A stretch of DNA of 64,000 nucleotides, from positions 7,293-71,292 of the forward strand of contig DFLI01000051.1 in NCBI GenBank assembly GCA_002373715.1, read 5' to 3'. Positions 33,931-42,758 of the stretch are shown in pieces; position 1 is the stretch's first letter; each line of letters starts with the position of its first letter. The notes under the pieces were generated by a model that was given only the letters and a program-made list of their open reading frames with translations, did no database searches and had not been told where the DNA came from. The stretch comes from Bacteroidales bacterium UBA3623. Lineage in GTDB: Bacteria; Bacteroidota; Bacteroidia; Bacteroidales; UBA932. A program made the position numbers and the translations under genes.

Positions 33931-35649
33931 TTGACAAGACTTAAACTATTCCTCTCCTTCTTCCTGCTTCTATTTGCCCTGGGTAACGCATGGGCAGACA
34001 GCCAGCGGGTGCGCAGTCTCAAGTTGTATGTAGACCTCCAGAAAGACGGCACCGCCACCGTGTACGAGCGCTGGGACGCAAACACCGGCGATGACATTAC
34101 CGAGTGGTACCTGGTGCGAGAGAATCTGGGAGACATAGTGATAGACAGCCTGGAAGTGACCGTGGACGAAGTTCCCTCCCATTTCGAGGGAGAATGGGAC
34201 GTGCACCGCACCCTGGAGCAGAAGGCCGGAAAGTGCGGAATAGTTCATAAGTCCAACGGAGTGGAACTGTGCTGGGGCATAGGCTCGCACGGAGACCATG
34301 TGTTTGAGGCCCTGTACAATATGCGCGGGGCCGTTAAGTCGCTGAACGACTATGACATGATGTTCCTGCAGCTGGTTTCCCCCGGGCTCTCCAGTCCGCC
34401 GGAAGATGTAAGAATCTTCATCGCATCCGACTATGTGCAGCTGGACACCACCGTGGCCCGCGTGTGGGGCTTCGGCTACGACGGCATCTGCATTTTCGAA
34501 AACGGCAAGGTAGTGGTAGAAAATGACTACGCCTTCGGTACGGACGACTCCGTGATTGTTCTCCTGCGCCTGGACAAAGGTTATCTGGAGCCCACCAGCG
34601 TGGAGGAAAAGGACTTCCAGGAAGTGCTGGACGGGGCCATGGAAGGGGCCGATTTCGGCAATTGGGAGCCTGAGGAAGAGGTGGACGATATTTACGGCAT
34701 CGCAGCGCTGGGCATTTTCGCTGCCATCGGCTTTGCTTGGTGGCGCATCAAAAAATGGTGGACGACGCGAAAGAAAAAACCTGCCTATAAGATTAAAAAG
34801 CTTCTGGGCATCAAGGAAAACGAGATTGCCTGGTACCGGGACATCCCCTTCCGGGGCAATCTGCCCACGGCCAAATACGTGATGGGGCTGTTCGATGAGA
34901 CCAACCTGTGGGACGCTGTGCCCCTGACATCGGCCCTTATTCTCAGGATGGTGTACAACGGGTACCTGGAGGTGAGCCGCGAACTGGAGAAGAAGGATAC
35001 TGAGATTCGTTTTACGGATAAGGACCTGGGAGGGCTGGACAACCTTTCCCGCCGGCTGTACGACATGCTGAAAAGTGCCGCCGGAGAGAACCAGGTGCTG
35101 GAAAAGAACGAGTTTGACAGCTGGGCCCGCACCAACCACTCCACGGCATACGAATGGTCCACCAGTGCCCGCAATGAGGGACAGAACCAGCTTCAGGCCC
35201 AAGGCTGGAGCGGAAGCGACACCCAGACTCTCTCCCCTGCCGGGCAGGAAGAAGCCAAGCATCTGCTGGGCCTTAAGAAGTTCCTGCAGGAGTTCACCCT
35301 TACCAAAGACAGAGAGGCCTTCGAGGCCGGCCTGTGGAAGGAATACCTGGTGTATGGCGCCGTTCTGGGCGTGGCCGAAAGGGTGGCCAGGCAGCTCAAG
35401 GAGATTGCGCCGCAGTATAGCATGGTAGACACCGTGCTGCGCATGTCCACGGATTTCTCCAAGGTTGTAAGGAGCGCCACCGCGCTGCATGTTTCCAAGA
35501 GCTACTCCTACGGCAGCGGCTCTTCTTCCTACAGCGGCCGGAGCCACAGCTACAGCAGCTCCCACTCCCGCAGCGGCCACGGCGGCCGTTCTTCCCACAG
35601 TGGCGGCCATGGCCACAGCAGCGGAGGCCGCGGAGGAGGAGGAAGATAG
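33931..35649 (+). CDS. DUF2207-family membrane protein
   Basis: 572 residues. The only start that keeps the signal peptide is TTG at 33931 (MTRLKLFLSFFLLLFALGNAWA); a stop lies five codons upstream. An N-terminal beta-rich extracytoplasmic domain (about 24-225, RSLKLYVDLQKDGTATVYERWD) is typical of DUF2207. One transmembrane span (about 254-272) is followed by a cytoplasmic part, then a Ser/Gly/His-rich low-complexity end (about 525-572) with GRGGGGR. Function unknown. Many DUF2207 proteins end in such glycine-rich tails. Confidence 0.82.
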   Translation: MTRLKLFLSFFLLLFALGNAWADSQRVRSLKLYVDLQKDGTATVYERWDANTGDDITEWYLVRENLGDIVIDSLEVTVDEVPSHFEGEWDVHRTLEQKAGKCGIVHKSNGVELCWGIGSHGDHVFEALYNMRGAVKSLNDYDMMFLQLVSPGLSSPPEDVRIFIASDYVQLDTTVARVWGFGYDGICIFENGKVVVENDYAFGTDDSVIVLLRLDKGYLEPTSVEEKDFQEVLDGAMEGADFGNWEPEEEVDDIYGIAALGIFAAIGFAWWRIKKWWTTRKKKPAYKIKKLLGIKENEIAWYRDIPFRGNLPTAKYVMGLFDETNLWDAVPLTSALILRMVYNGYLEVSRELEKKDTEIRFTDKDLGGLDNLSRRLYDMLKSAAGENQVLEKNEFDSWARTNHSTAYEWSTSARNEGQNQLQAQGWSGSDTQTLSPAGQEEAKHLLGLKKFLQEFTLTKDREAFEAGLWKEYLVYGAVLGVAERVARQLKEIAPQYSMVDTVLRMSTDFSKVVRSATALHVSKSYSYGSGSSSYSGRSHSYSSSHSRSGHGGRSSHSGGHGHSSGGRGGGGR

Positions 35650-35701
35650 TTTGTTTCTGCGCTTTTTCCATTATATTTGCGTTTATAAAGACACGACTCT
35701 A

Positions 35702-36964
35702 ATGAAGAAAGCACTAAAAATAGCCGGCATCACGCTGGCCTCCCTCGTCGGAATTGTAATCGTTGCCGAGCTCATTTTCGTGAACACGGTTGCATCACCG
35801 CAGCGACTGACCAGGCTATTGAAGCAAATCGCTCCACAATACATCAACTGCAACCTGGAACTGGAAAAGGCCAGTATGTCTTTGTTCAAGACCTTTCCCA
35901 ATTTTGGCGTGGACATTGAGCACGTGGCACTTATTAACCCGATGGAGGGGTCGCCTTCCGACACCTTGGCCAGCATAGACCAGCTCACGGTGGCAGTGGA
36001 TATCAAAAAACTGCTGAAGGAAAAGGAGATTGAGCTTAAGGAATGTTCCCTTGAGAATGCCCTCGTCAATATATTCATAGATCCGGAAGGGAAAAGCAAC
36101 CTTAATGTCTTCAAGGCTCAGGAAAAGGCCGATTCTTCCGCCGGCAATTTTGACTATCTTGTTAACATTGAGCAGATTAAGCTTAAAAACACTCGTCTGA
36201 AATTTACCGACAGACCCAGCCATTTCTCTATTCAATTTGAGGGGATAGACATGGACCTCAACGGTGCCTTCCAGAACAACGACATCCAGGCAGAGCTTAA
36301 GTTGAAGGTAGGATATTTCAGTTTGCTAAATTATGCCACCTCTTTCGCAATGGGAAACATAAGCCTGGGTTTTGTGGGCAGCATAAAGCAATTTGACAAG
36401 ATTGAAGGACAGTTAACCGGATATAAGCCAGACCTTCAGCTGGTACCTTCCAAGATTGATCCGGTGAGCGTCACATTTCCTTTTGAATTTAGCCTGAAGA
36501 CCTTGTCCGGACACTACGAGAAGGCCGTAGCCAAGATGAATGATTTTCGTTTCTACGTTAACGGCAATGCCAAGGTCAAGAACGGGAATATTATCTTTGG
36601 ATTTGTCGTAAAGTCCAACGAAATGGCCCTCAAGAGCCTGTTGGCATACCTGCCGGAAGACAAGGGGAAAAAGCTGGGGCTCAATAAAAAGAAAGACAAA
36701 GTGAAACTGACGGTGGATAATGCGGGAGTAACCATCAACCCTACCCGGGTTCCCATCCTCCAACTCGGATTCCGGGCCGATGATGTAGCCCTTACAGTAG
36801 TGGGACATCACACCCCGCATATCAAGCTCGGTTTTGACGCTCAGCTCACCCAAGACCTTCGCAAGGTATCGAAGGAGGGTATGAAGGTGAATAAGATGGA
36901 GGTCAAGCTGAACAACAGTTCCTTGGACTTAAAACGCATCCTGGATCGCCACGGAGAGGATTAG
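35702..36964 (+). CDS. Short AsmA-like protein
   Basis: 420 residues with one N-terminal membrane anchor (about 7-26) and an AsmA-type beta-rich repeat domain (NLELEKASMSLFKTFPNFGVDIEHVALINP). AsmA/TamB-like proteins span or line the envelope and are linked to lipid transport. Relatives in Bacteroidales are usually much longer (800 residues or more), so this is a short member or a truncation. After the TAG at 36962 the frame stays open for 13 more codons (DSIQKTKKLREKR) to TAA at 37004, so the TAG could be a recent shortening. Confidence 0.78.
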   Translation: MKKALKIAGITLASLVGIVIVAELIFVNTVASPQRLTRLLKQIAPQYINCNLELEKASMSLFKTFPNFGVDIEHVALINPMEGSPSDTLASIDQLTVAVDIKKLLKEKEIELKECSLENALVNIFIDPEGKSNLNVFKAQEKADSSAGNFDYLVNIEQIKLKNTRLKFTDRPSHFSIQFEGIDMDLNGAFQNNDIQAELKLKVGYFSLLNYATSFAMGNISLGFVGSIKQFDKIEGQLTGYKPDLQLVPSKIDPVSVTFPFEFSLKTLSGHYEKAVAKMNDFRFYVNGNAKVKNGNIIFGFVVKSNEMALKSLLAYLPEDKGKKLGLNKKKDKVKLTVDNAGVTINPTRVPILQLGFRADDVALTVVGHHTPHIKLGFDAQLTQDLRKVSKEGMKVNKMEVKLNNSSLDLKRILDRHGED

Positions 36965-37008
36965 GACAGCATTCAAAAGACCAAGAAATTACGCGAAAAG
37001 CGCTAAAC

Positions 37009-38844
37009 CTACCAGATATAGGTGCGCTCGTCCTCGTCAAGGTAGAGGACGTTGTTACGGTTAACTCCGTAGAGTTCGTACCAGAGGTCCGTATTCATCA
37101 CTACACCGTTCACCCTAAGTCGGGCAACGGAGTGGACATCGCTCTTCATCAAATCCGAGAGCTTTTCGTCGCTATATTTTACACACCAGAAATCGGCATA
37201 GGATTCATAGAACTTCCGTAACTGCGCATTGTAATTATCCCCGGTATAACCCTCCTGCACAAGTTTCTTTTTGTACACATCCAGTACTGTAAGAAAGCCA
37301 CCAAGGTCTGCAATATTCTCTCCAAGGGTACGGGTGCCGTCGCTAAAGACGGTGGGCTGACGCTCAGGGTCGTATTCCATGTGACCGTAGCAGTTTATAA
37401 GGTTATTCTGCTTCCGTTCGAAGGCCAACTTGTCGGCAACCGTCCACCAGTTCTTCTTGCCCCCAATCTCGTCGTAAAGTGCTCCATTCTGGTCGAATCC
37501 GTGGGTGATCTCATGACCGATCAGAACAAACTCGGCATAGGTATGGGCCTCCGTAATACCCTCTCTTGCGACCGGGCTCATCATCATGGCAGGATAGATC
37601 ATGATGCTGTTGGAGGCAGGATCATACATGGCATTTACCAGCGTAAGGTCTGTGGGCACTATACCTTCGTGGTCGGTAAGGACATAGAGCAAAATATGCT
37701 GCGTGAAAGAGTCCCTGCTCCCCTTCAGGCAGCCCTGCAGCTTGTTTTTTGCCGCAGACAGCCTGTGGTAGATTTCAACAAAAGTATCGCAGTCTTCAAT
37801 CTTGGGGATACCGTCCATGCACCACTCGTCGGGGTAGCCAACAAACAGCTGCATTGCATCAATCTTCTTGATGGCGTTGCTCTTTGTAGTTTCACTCATC
37901 CAATCCAAGGTCATGAGGCGCTCCCTGAACGCCTCCACTACTTCCTTGGTCATTACAAGGTACTTTTCCTTTATGGAAGCCGGGAAATACTTCTGCACAA
38001 GGTGGTAGGATATGGGATATGCAAACTTCATGCGTGCATTTAGCTTGGCGAATTCTTCGGTAAGCGGGGTAGGTTTCCAGCTATTGCTTTCCTCCAACGC
38101 CTCACTGCTCACATATGGATACAGATGACGTTTCACACCCATAACTAGGGATTGATACAAATCTTCCAGGCTCCAGGTACTGAATGACTCAAAGGTAGAG
38201 ACGACAGAAGGTGCAACGTATATGTTTTCCATGTCGAGACCCATTCCCTTAACAATTTGGGAAATAACTCCGTCTTCACCGGATTTAGTCTGAGTGACGG
38301 GAACCAAATCTTCCAGTGCCTCCGTGGCCGATGGCTTTATAGGCTTATCGGTAGCGGGGAATACGGAACAAACGTTTTTTCCATCCTGCCATACCAGTAA
38401 CATTTCCACTATAGTTGGCACTCCTTCCATGAGCAGTTTTCCAGCATAGCGGAACGCCTCTTCATGGTTTTGAGGCACCGGTATAGCATCCACCAGTTTC
38501 TGCACATAGGCCATGGAGGCTTCCGGGGTGTCCCACATGTGATCCATGCACTCGAAGAAACGACGAACTTCCGGCACGTCTTTTTTCATTTCCTCCACCC
38601 TTTGGACCATGGCCCTTTCGGCATCGTAAACTCCTCCCACAGTTCCCGTTGCCGGTGTAGGAGTATTCTTGTACCATGTACCGTTGCAGTAAGAGAAGAA
38701 ATCGTCACCGGGCGACACGGACAGGTCCTTGTTATCGTCCATCGGGAACGGAAGCGGATCTGTTTTCCCTCCCGTGTCATCTTTACGGCAAGATATCACC
38801 GTAAACGTAAGGCACATGGCCATAAATACAAAAACCTTCTTCAT
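37009..38844 (-). CDS. M13 family metallopeptidase lipoprotein
   Basis: 611 residues with a lipobox (TVISC, Cys19). Neprilysin-like zinc protease: H444-E-x-x-H448 in LIGHEITHGFDQNG, with the third ligand Glu in ENIADLGG; the substrate-pocket motif NAMYDP lies before it. It probably degrades peptides outside the cytoplasmic membrane. Shorter than the usual 650-750. It converges with the AsmA-like gene and has its own promoter at 38868-38875. Confidence 0.92.
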   Translation of the reverse strand: MKKVFVFMAMCLTFTVISCRKDDTGGKTDPLPFPMDDNKDLSVSPGDDFFSYCNGTWYKNTPTPATGTVGGVYDAERAMVQRVEEMKKDVPEVRRFFECMDHMWDTPEASMAYVQKLVDAIPVPQNHEEAFRYAGKLLMEGVPTIVEMLLVWQDGKNVCSVFPATDKPIKPSATEALEDLVPVTQTKSGEDGVISQIVKGMGLDMENIYVAPSVVSTFESFSTWSLEDLYQSLVMGVKRHLYPYVSSEALEESNSWKPTPLTEEFAKLNARMKFAYPISYHLVQKYFPASIKEKYLVMTKEVVEAFRERLMTLDWMSETTKSNAIKKIDAMQLFVGYPDEWCMDGIPKIEDCDTFVEIYHRLSAAKNKLQGCLKGSRDSFTQHILLYVLTDHEGIVPTDLTLVNAMYDPASNSIMIYPAMMMSPVAREGITEAHTYAEFVLIGHEITHGFDQNGALYDEIGGKKNWWTVADKLAFERKQNNLINCYGHMEYDPERQPTVFSDGTRTLGENIADLGGFLTVLDVYKKKLVQEGYTGDNYNAQLRKFYESYADFWCVKYSDEKLSDLMKSDVHSVARLRVNGVVMNTDLWYELYGVNRNNVLYLDEDERTYIW

Positions 38845-38867
38845 CGTCTCTTAGTTGATTACCTCCG

Positions 38868-38875
38868 CAAATATA
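38868..38875 (-). promoter_or_regulatory. Promoter -7 element (TATATTTG) of the M13 peptidase gene
   Basis: The minus strand reads TATATTTG 23 bases before the ATG at 38844, giving a short leader. Confidence 0.58.
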
Positions 38876-38950
38876 GAAATAAAATCTCAGTTTTGCACAG
38901 CCGCGAGGCCCTGAAAAGGAGGAACGAAGCGACGAACGGCGCCTTCTGGC

Positions 38951-39054
38951 GGGGGTTCGAATCCCTCACTCACCTGATGGATTTCGCCTACGGAGACATC
39001 CCGCCGCTTCTGCGGCGGAGCCCCTCTCCCGAGGAGAGGGGTTTGGGGAGAGGG
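38951..39054. repeat. Repeat-rich spacer with an inverted copy of a tRNA-Ser 3' end
   Basis: Bases 38951-38974 on the plus strand are identical to the T arm and 3' acceptor strand (24 bases) of the tRNA-Ser encoded on the minus strand at 39122-39208. Next comes the hairpin CCGCCGC/GCGGCGG (39001-39018), then CCCCTCTCC/GGAGAGGGG (39021-39041) continuing to GGGGAGAGGG (39054), a dispersed repeat whose translation LSPNPSPRERG is familiar from many genomes. The rest of 38876-39091 holds no gene that I can support and no integrase. Confidence 0.7.
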
Positions 39055-39091
39055 TAACGTGGGCGTATGTTCGAATCACGAACGATACGCG

Positions 39092-39115
39092 AAAAGCGCC
39101 TGCGAAGCAGACGCT
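39092..39115 (-). terminator. Probable terminator of tRNA-Ser
   Basis: AGCGCCTGC (39095-39103), loop GAA, GCAGACGCT (39107-39115), one G-T pair, with a short T-run in the minus-strand direction (complement of 39092-39095). Confidence 0.6.
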
Positions 39116-39121
39116 TTGATG

Positions 39122-39208
39122 CGGTGAGTGAGGGATTCGAACCCCCGTTGCGCTCGCACGCAAACCTGTTTTCGAGGCAGGCTCCTTCAACCACTCGGAC
39201 AACTCACC
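39122..39208 (-). tRNA. tRNA-Ser (anticodon CGA)
   Basis: The minus strand folds as a class II tRNA of 87 bases: acceptor GGTGAGT/ACTCACC with G discriminator, D arm TCCGAGTGGTTGAAGGA, anticodon loop CTCGAAA (anticodon CGA), a long variable arm (TTGCGTGCGAGCGCAA) and T arm GGGGGTTCGAATCCCTC. No encoded CCA. The last anticodon-stem pair (C31-A39) is a mismatch. Confidence 0.95.
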
Positions 39209-39305
39209 GTTTGGGGGATGCAAAGTTACGAAATTATTCCGAATGTACAAGTTTGTCATATTTTCCGTACCTTAGCGCCTAAGAACTCCCCAAAGGTATA
39301 CTGAG

Positions 39306-40268
39306 ATGAAAAAACGGAAAAGTTGGATTATCGTTCTTGCCGTCGTGCTTGGCTGCTTGGCTGGCATAGGGGTTCTCGTAGAACTGGGCGGCATTAAGAT
39401 TACTAAGCCCATGCTCCGGCTCTTTATGGCCAGCAGCAATAAGTTAAACGAGACTGTAACCTATGCCGATTCCTGCGATAGCCGGATAGGTATTCCTTAT
39501 GTGCAGAATGGAACCCCGGCACAGGTTCTGGATGTGTATTACGCCAAAGAAAAGCGGAAAGATGCTGTCGTCATAGACATACACGGAGGATTTTACGTGG
39601 CAGGTATGCGCCAGAATTACCGTCCCATAGCCTCTGTATTCTTAAAAGAGGGCTACGACGTGGTTCTTATAGAATATAGGCTCAACGATGGAACTACGGA
39701 TGTTTCCGACGAGCTCCAGGACTGCGCCGCAGCGATGGATTACCTTACCCTGCAGGCAGAGGAACTGGGCCTGAACAAAGAGCGGATGTTCCTTACCGGA
39801 GACTCCGCAGGCGGACATTTGGCCCTCTACATGGCAGAAGGGGCCGAGGACAGGACGCTTCCCATCCACACAGACTACTTTACCACCAAGGGCGTCCTCC
39901 TCAACTGTCCCTCCTACGACTTTGCCAGCTTTGCAAACCCGCGTCTGTTCACCAAAAGCGCCATGGAATGGTTCATCGGCCCGCGATATGAAGACCAGGA
40001 ATGGACCGCGTCCATTTCCCCCCGAACCTTCTTCCGCAGTTACAGCGGGCCCCTTTTCGTGTCTACCAGCAGATATGATTTCATCCGCTTCCAGTCCCTC
40101 CTGTTAAAGGCCGACTGCGATTCCCTGGGCCGCCCCGTGGAGTTTATTGACATAGCATCGACCAGTATGAAAGTGGGACATATCCACAATGTACTGAACC
40201 CGGGCCTCAATGAATCCAAGGAGGTTAACTCCAGAATGATCCAATTCCTGAATAATTGCCTGCCATGA
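39306..40268 (+). CDS. Membrane-anchored alpha/beta hydrolase (esterase-like)
   Basis: 320 residues with one N-terminal membrane segment (about 7-30) that could be an uncleaved signal. The rest is a hormone-sensitive-lipase-type hydrolase: oxyanion motif IDIHGGFYVAG, nucleophile elbow TGDSAGGHLAL, a likely Asp in STSRYDFIR, and His in KVGHIHNVL. Likely an esterase acting outside or at the membrane; substrate unknown. The upstream TACCTTAG (39268-39275) is an imperfect promoter element. Confidence 0.85.
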   Translation: MKKRKSWIIVLAVVLGCLAGIGVLVELGGIKITKPMLRLFMASSNKLNETVTYADSCDSRIGIPYVQNGTPAQVLDVYYAKEKRKDAVVIDIHGGFYVAGMRQNYRPIASVFLKEGYDVVLIEYRLNDGTTDVSDELQDCAAAMDYLTLQAEELGLNKERMFLTGDSAGGHLALYMAEGAEDRTLPIHTDYFTTKGVLLNCPSYDFASFANPRLFTKSAMEWFIGPRYEDQEWTASISPRTFFRSYSGPLFVSTSRYDFIRFQSLLLKADCDSLGRPVEFIDIASTSMKVGHIHNVLNPGLNESKEVNSRMIQFLNNCLP

Positions 40269-40323
40269 AAAAAGACGGCTCCCGTAAGAGTCTTTGTGAA
40301 AAATACGGACTAGTTTACGCCTA

Positions 40324-40740
40324 CTAGATATAAACCTGCGGCTGGGTAGATTCCTCCACGCTGTTCACATCCAACTGGGCCGCCACGGGCCAAAGGTTCT
40401 TGAACTGTTTGGCCTGAATGAAGATGGGGGCGTAGCGCACCGTTCCATTGGCATCCTTGTACTCATAAACGCCTCCCCGCACAAACTTATCCTTGATTTT
40501 CTGGCCATCCTTGTAGCGAACGAAGTCGTATACGATGCAGATGGTGCCGCCGCCATCGGCCTCAAAAAAAGCTGCCAGCGGTTGGGAGGGAATTTGCCCC
40601 GCCGTAACGCCGGAAATGGTCACCTTTTCCCCGGGAGTAAGATTGCTCAGAGCCACCGCCGTTAGGGCCAGGGTGGTAAAACAGGCCGTGCAAACGCACA
40701 GGACAGCAATAAGCGATACGGTTCGAAGGAGGGTTTTCAT
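40324..40740 (-). CDS. Small conserved-looking lipoprotein, function unknown
   Basis: 138 residues: a lipoprotein-like signal (LCVCTAC, Cys17 or Cys20) and a compact beta-rich domain (GTICIVYDFVRYKDGQKIKDKFVRGGVYEYKDANGTV). I do not recognise the family. It lies downstream of the short-chain dehydrogenase gene on the same strand (11-base gap) and converges with the esterase gene. The gap 40269-40323 shows only a weak AAAGAC/GTCTTT hairpin. Confidence 0.7.
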   Translation of the reverse strand: MKTLLRTVSLIAVLCVCTACFTTLALTAVALSNLTPGEKVTISGVTAGQIPSQPLAAFFEADGGGTICIVYDFVRYKDGQKIKDKFVRGGVYEYKDANGTVRYAPIFIQAKQFKNLWPVAAQLDVNSVEESTQPQVYI

Positions 40741-40751
40741 ATACTTGGTGT

Positions 40752-41513
40752 CTAGTTTTTAATAAAGGTAAGGCGCTCCCAGATGCAGCGCGGGATAAGA
40801 CGCCATAGGGCGGTGATAAGACGGAAACGCCCGTCAAAAATGATAATGCGCCTCTTGCGGCGAAGACCTTTTAGGATATATTCTGCCGCTTTTTCTGCCG
40901 ATATAAGGCGGGGATATTTCCGGTCCATATTCAGGATCTCGGTCTCTACGAAGCCCGGGCGAATGTCGGAAAAAAGAATGGGCCACTTCTGCATATGTGC
41001 CAGTTGGGAAAGGGCCGACAGGTAAGTAATCTGCATTTTCTTGGAAGCAGAATAGGAGGCCGATACACCCAGCCCTGCCGTTCCTGCCACAGAGGTAACC
41101 ACGCCTATGAGCGCTTTGTGCTTGGCATCATAAGCGCCGGAAGCCAGCACATAACGGATGAAATGGGAAACCATCCTGGCCATGCCCACGCAATTGGTTT
41201 CCATGGTCCAGGTTTCTATTACCTCGTTCATGTCCGGGTTCTGGCGCCCCACGCCGGAAACGTGCAGGAAAAGGTCTGGAGTGCCGGTTTTGGCCAGCAA
41301 CGCATCCAGGGCCTCCGTGGCCTCCGGCTTGGTGATATCCATAACCTGCGGAAAAATAGTTCCCTCGGGAAATTGGGCCGATAATTCTTGCAACAGCGCC
41401 TCCCGCCTTCCGGCGGCGCCCACCACCCATCCATCCCGGGCCAGCCTTTCGGCCAACGCCCTTCCGATGCCCGAGGTGGCTCCTATGATGATGGCGGTTT
41501 TCATTCCGTTCAA
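40752..41513 (-). CDS. Short-chain dehydrogenase/reductase
   Basis: 253 residues, classical SDR fold: cofactor loop IIGATSGIGRALAE, structural FLHVSGVG (in place of NNAG), active-site Ser in TSVAGTAG and Y-x-x-x-K in YSASKK, and DIRPGFVETE. The C-terminal end is basic and hydrophobic (KGLRRKRRIIIFDGRFRLI...IPRCIWERL), which may attach it to the membrane. Substrate unknown. An alternative start three codons downstream (MKTAIII) is equally plausible. Confidence 0.88.
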   Translation of the reverse strand: MNGMKTAIIIGATSGIGRALAERLARDGWVVGAAGRREALLQELSAQFPEGTIFPQVMDITKPEATEALDALLAKTGTPDLFLHVSGVGRQNPDMNEVIETWTMETNCVGMARMVSHFIRYVLASGAYDAKHKALIGVVTSVAGTAGLGVSASYSASKKMQITYLSALSQLAHMQKWPILFSDIRPGFVETEILNMDRKYPRLISAEKAAEYILKGLRRKRRIIIFDGRFRLITALWRLIPRCIWERLTFIKN

Positions 41514-41527
41514 GCGTTATCTGCTGG

Positions 41528-41585
41528 CAAATATACTTCTTTTATTCAAAAATGTTATGTCGGTACGGAATAATGATTATCTTTG
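41528..41585. promoter_or_regulatory. Divergent promoters (SDR gene / AraC-type regulator)
   Basis: Minus-strand TATATTTG at 41535-41528 precedes the SDR gene. Plus-strand TATCTTTG at 41578-41585 ends nine bases before the ATG of the regulator at 41595, predicting an almost leaderless message. Confidence 0.6.
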
Positions 41586-41594
41586 GGATAAATA

Positions 41595-42743
41595 ATGACC
41601 TCGGTGAATATCATATTCCATTATAAGGCCGAAATTCGCTTTGCCGTCATACTCACCGTCATTGTGGCGCTGAGCATTTGGGCGTCCCACTTTATTCCGG
41701 AAGAATACTTCGACAGCGCCATCACGCCCATTCTTATGTCGGCCTCCACGGCTGTGGCCCTTTGTTGTGCCTGGATTTCTTTCCGGCATACGGAGGGATA
41801 CCGCATGCGGCGAATCTGGGGCTGGACGCTTCTTCTGTGGGGCATTCTGGATGGACTATATGTTATTTCCTGGCTGTTCATGGGCAAGCCCGTAATGAAT
41901 ATGGGCGCCTATGAGCTTACAACCATAGAGCTTGCGCTGGGCAATCTGCTGGGCTGGTCGCTGCTTATGTTTCCCACAGAGGCGCTCCGCCCGGGTTGGC
42001 TCAATGTCCGGCGTGCCCTGTATCAACTCCTCCCCATGTTCGCACTGGTTGCGCTGGACTATTTCCTTCCTGTCAACCTGCGGCTCCTGGTTGCCTTGTA
42101 TCCGGTCTTCCTGCTTGCGCTTTTGTTCACGCACGTGCGCGAGTACCGGCTCTGGTGTGAAGATAATTTCTCCTCTCTGGAGGACATTGACGAGAAGAGT
42201 ATCCTCCGTTACATGAGCTTAGGGTTGCTGGTGGGTTTGGTTTACTTCTATATGTGCGTTTCCCATGACCATGCTCGCGGATTCACCCAGCAGTGGCTGG
42301 CCATCTTTGCCCTGGCATACGGGACAGACCTGGTTCTGTTCCGCCGTGACCCTTGGGAGCAGGTGATGCAGTCCATCAAGAGTGAAACTACCAAGGAAGA
42401 TGTTCAGTCCCAGCCCAATGAGGAGTACCGCCGGGCATTGGAAGAATGGATGGAAAAAGAGAAGCCTTATCGGAATCCGAATTTCAAGCTGGTAGACCTT
42501 CAGGGCGTACTGCCCATGAACCGTACCTACCTTTCGCAGTTTATCCACTCGGAATACGACTGCAGTTTTTATCTTTTCGTAAACCGCTACCGAGTAGAGG
42601 AAGCCAAGCGTCTGATGAAAGAGGATCCAGATATAAAGATGGCCGATGTTTCATTATCCTGCGGCTTCTCTTCGCCCTCGGTATTCAGCCGTACCTTCAC
42701 GGCCATCGCGGGTCTGTCCCCCAGTGAGTGGCAAAAAATTTGA
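41595..42743 (+). CDS. Membrane-embedded AraC-family regulator
   Basis: 382 residues: an N-terminal half with about seven membrane segments (15-240) and a C-terminal AraC-type DNA-binding domain (about 285-382) with LVDLQGVLPMNRTYLSQFIHSEYDCSFYLFVNRYRVEEAKRLM and a second helix-turn-helix FSSPSVFSRTFTAIAGLSPSEWQ. Such regulators sense a membrane or external cue and act on DNA from the membrane. It lies 15 bases before a SpoIIE-type phosphatase and just ahead of the lipoprotein operon, so it is a candidate regulator of both (inference). Confidence 0.87.
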   Translation: MTSVNIIFHYKAEIRFAVILTVIVALSIWASHFIPEEYFDSAITPILMSASTAVALCCAWISFRHTEGYRMRRIWGWTLLLWGILDGLYVISWLFMGKPVMNMGAYELTTIELALGNLLGWSLLMFPTEALRPGWLNVRRALYQLLPMFALVALDYFLPVNLRLLVALYPVFLLALLFTHVREYRLWCEDNFSSLEDIDEKSILRYMSLGLLVGLVYFYMCVSHDHARGFTQQWLAIFALAYGTDLVLFRRDPWEQVMQSIKSETTKEDVQSQPNEEYRRALEEWMEKEKPYRNPNFKLVDLQGVLPMNRTYLSQFIHSEYDCSFYLFVNRYRVEEAKRLMKEDPDIKMADVSLSCGFSSPSVFSRTFTAIAGLSPSEWQKI

Positions 42744-42758
42744 TTATTATAACTCTAT

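Noticed and set aside
33970..35616. 548-codon minus-strand frame opposite the DUF2207 gene
   Set aside because: Shadow frame; the plus-strand protein has a signal peptide, membrane span and known domain layout.
38876..39121. Possible integrated element or genomic-island boundary at tRNA-Ser
   Set aside because: There is no integrase, and the tRNA fragment is inverted rather than a direct repeat as integration would leave.
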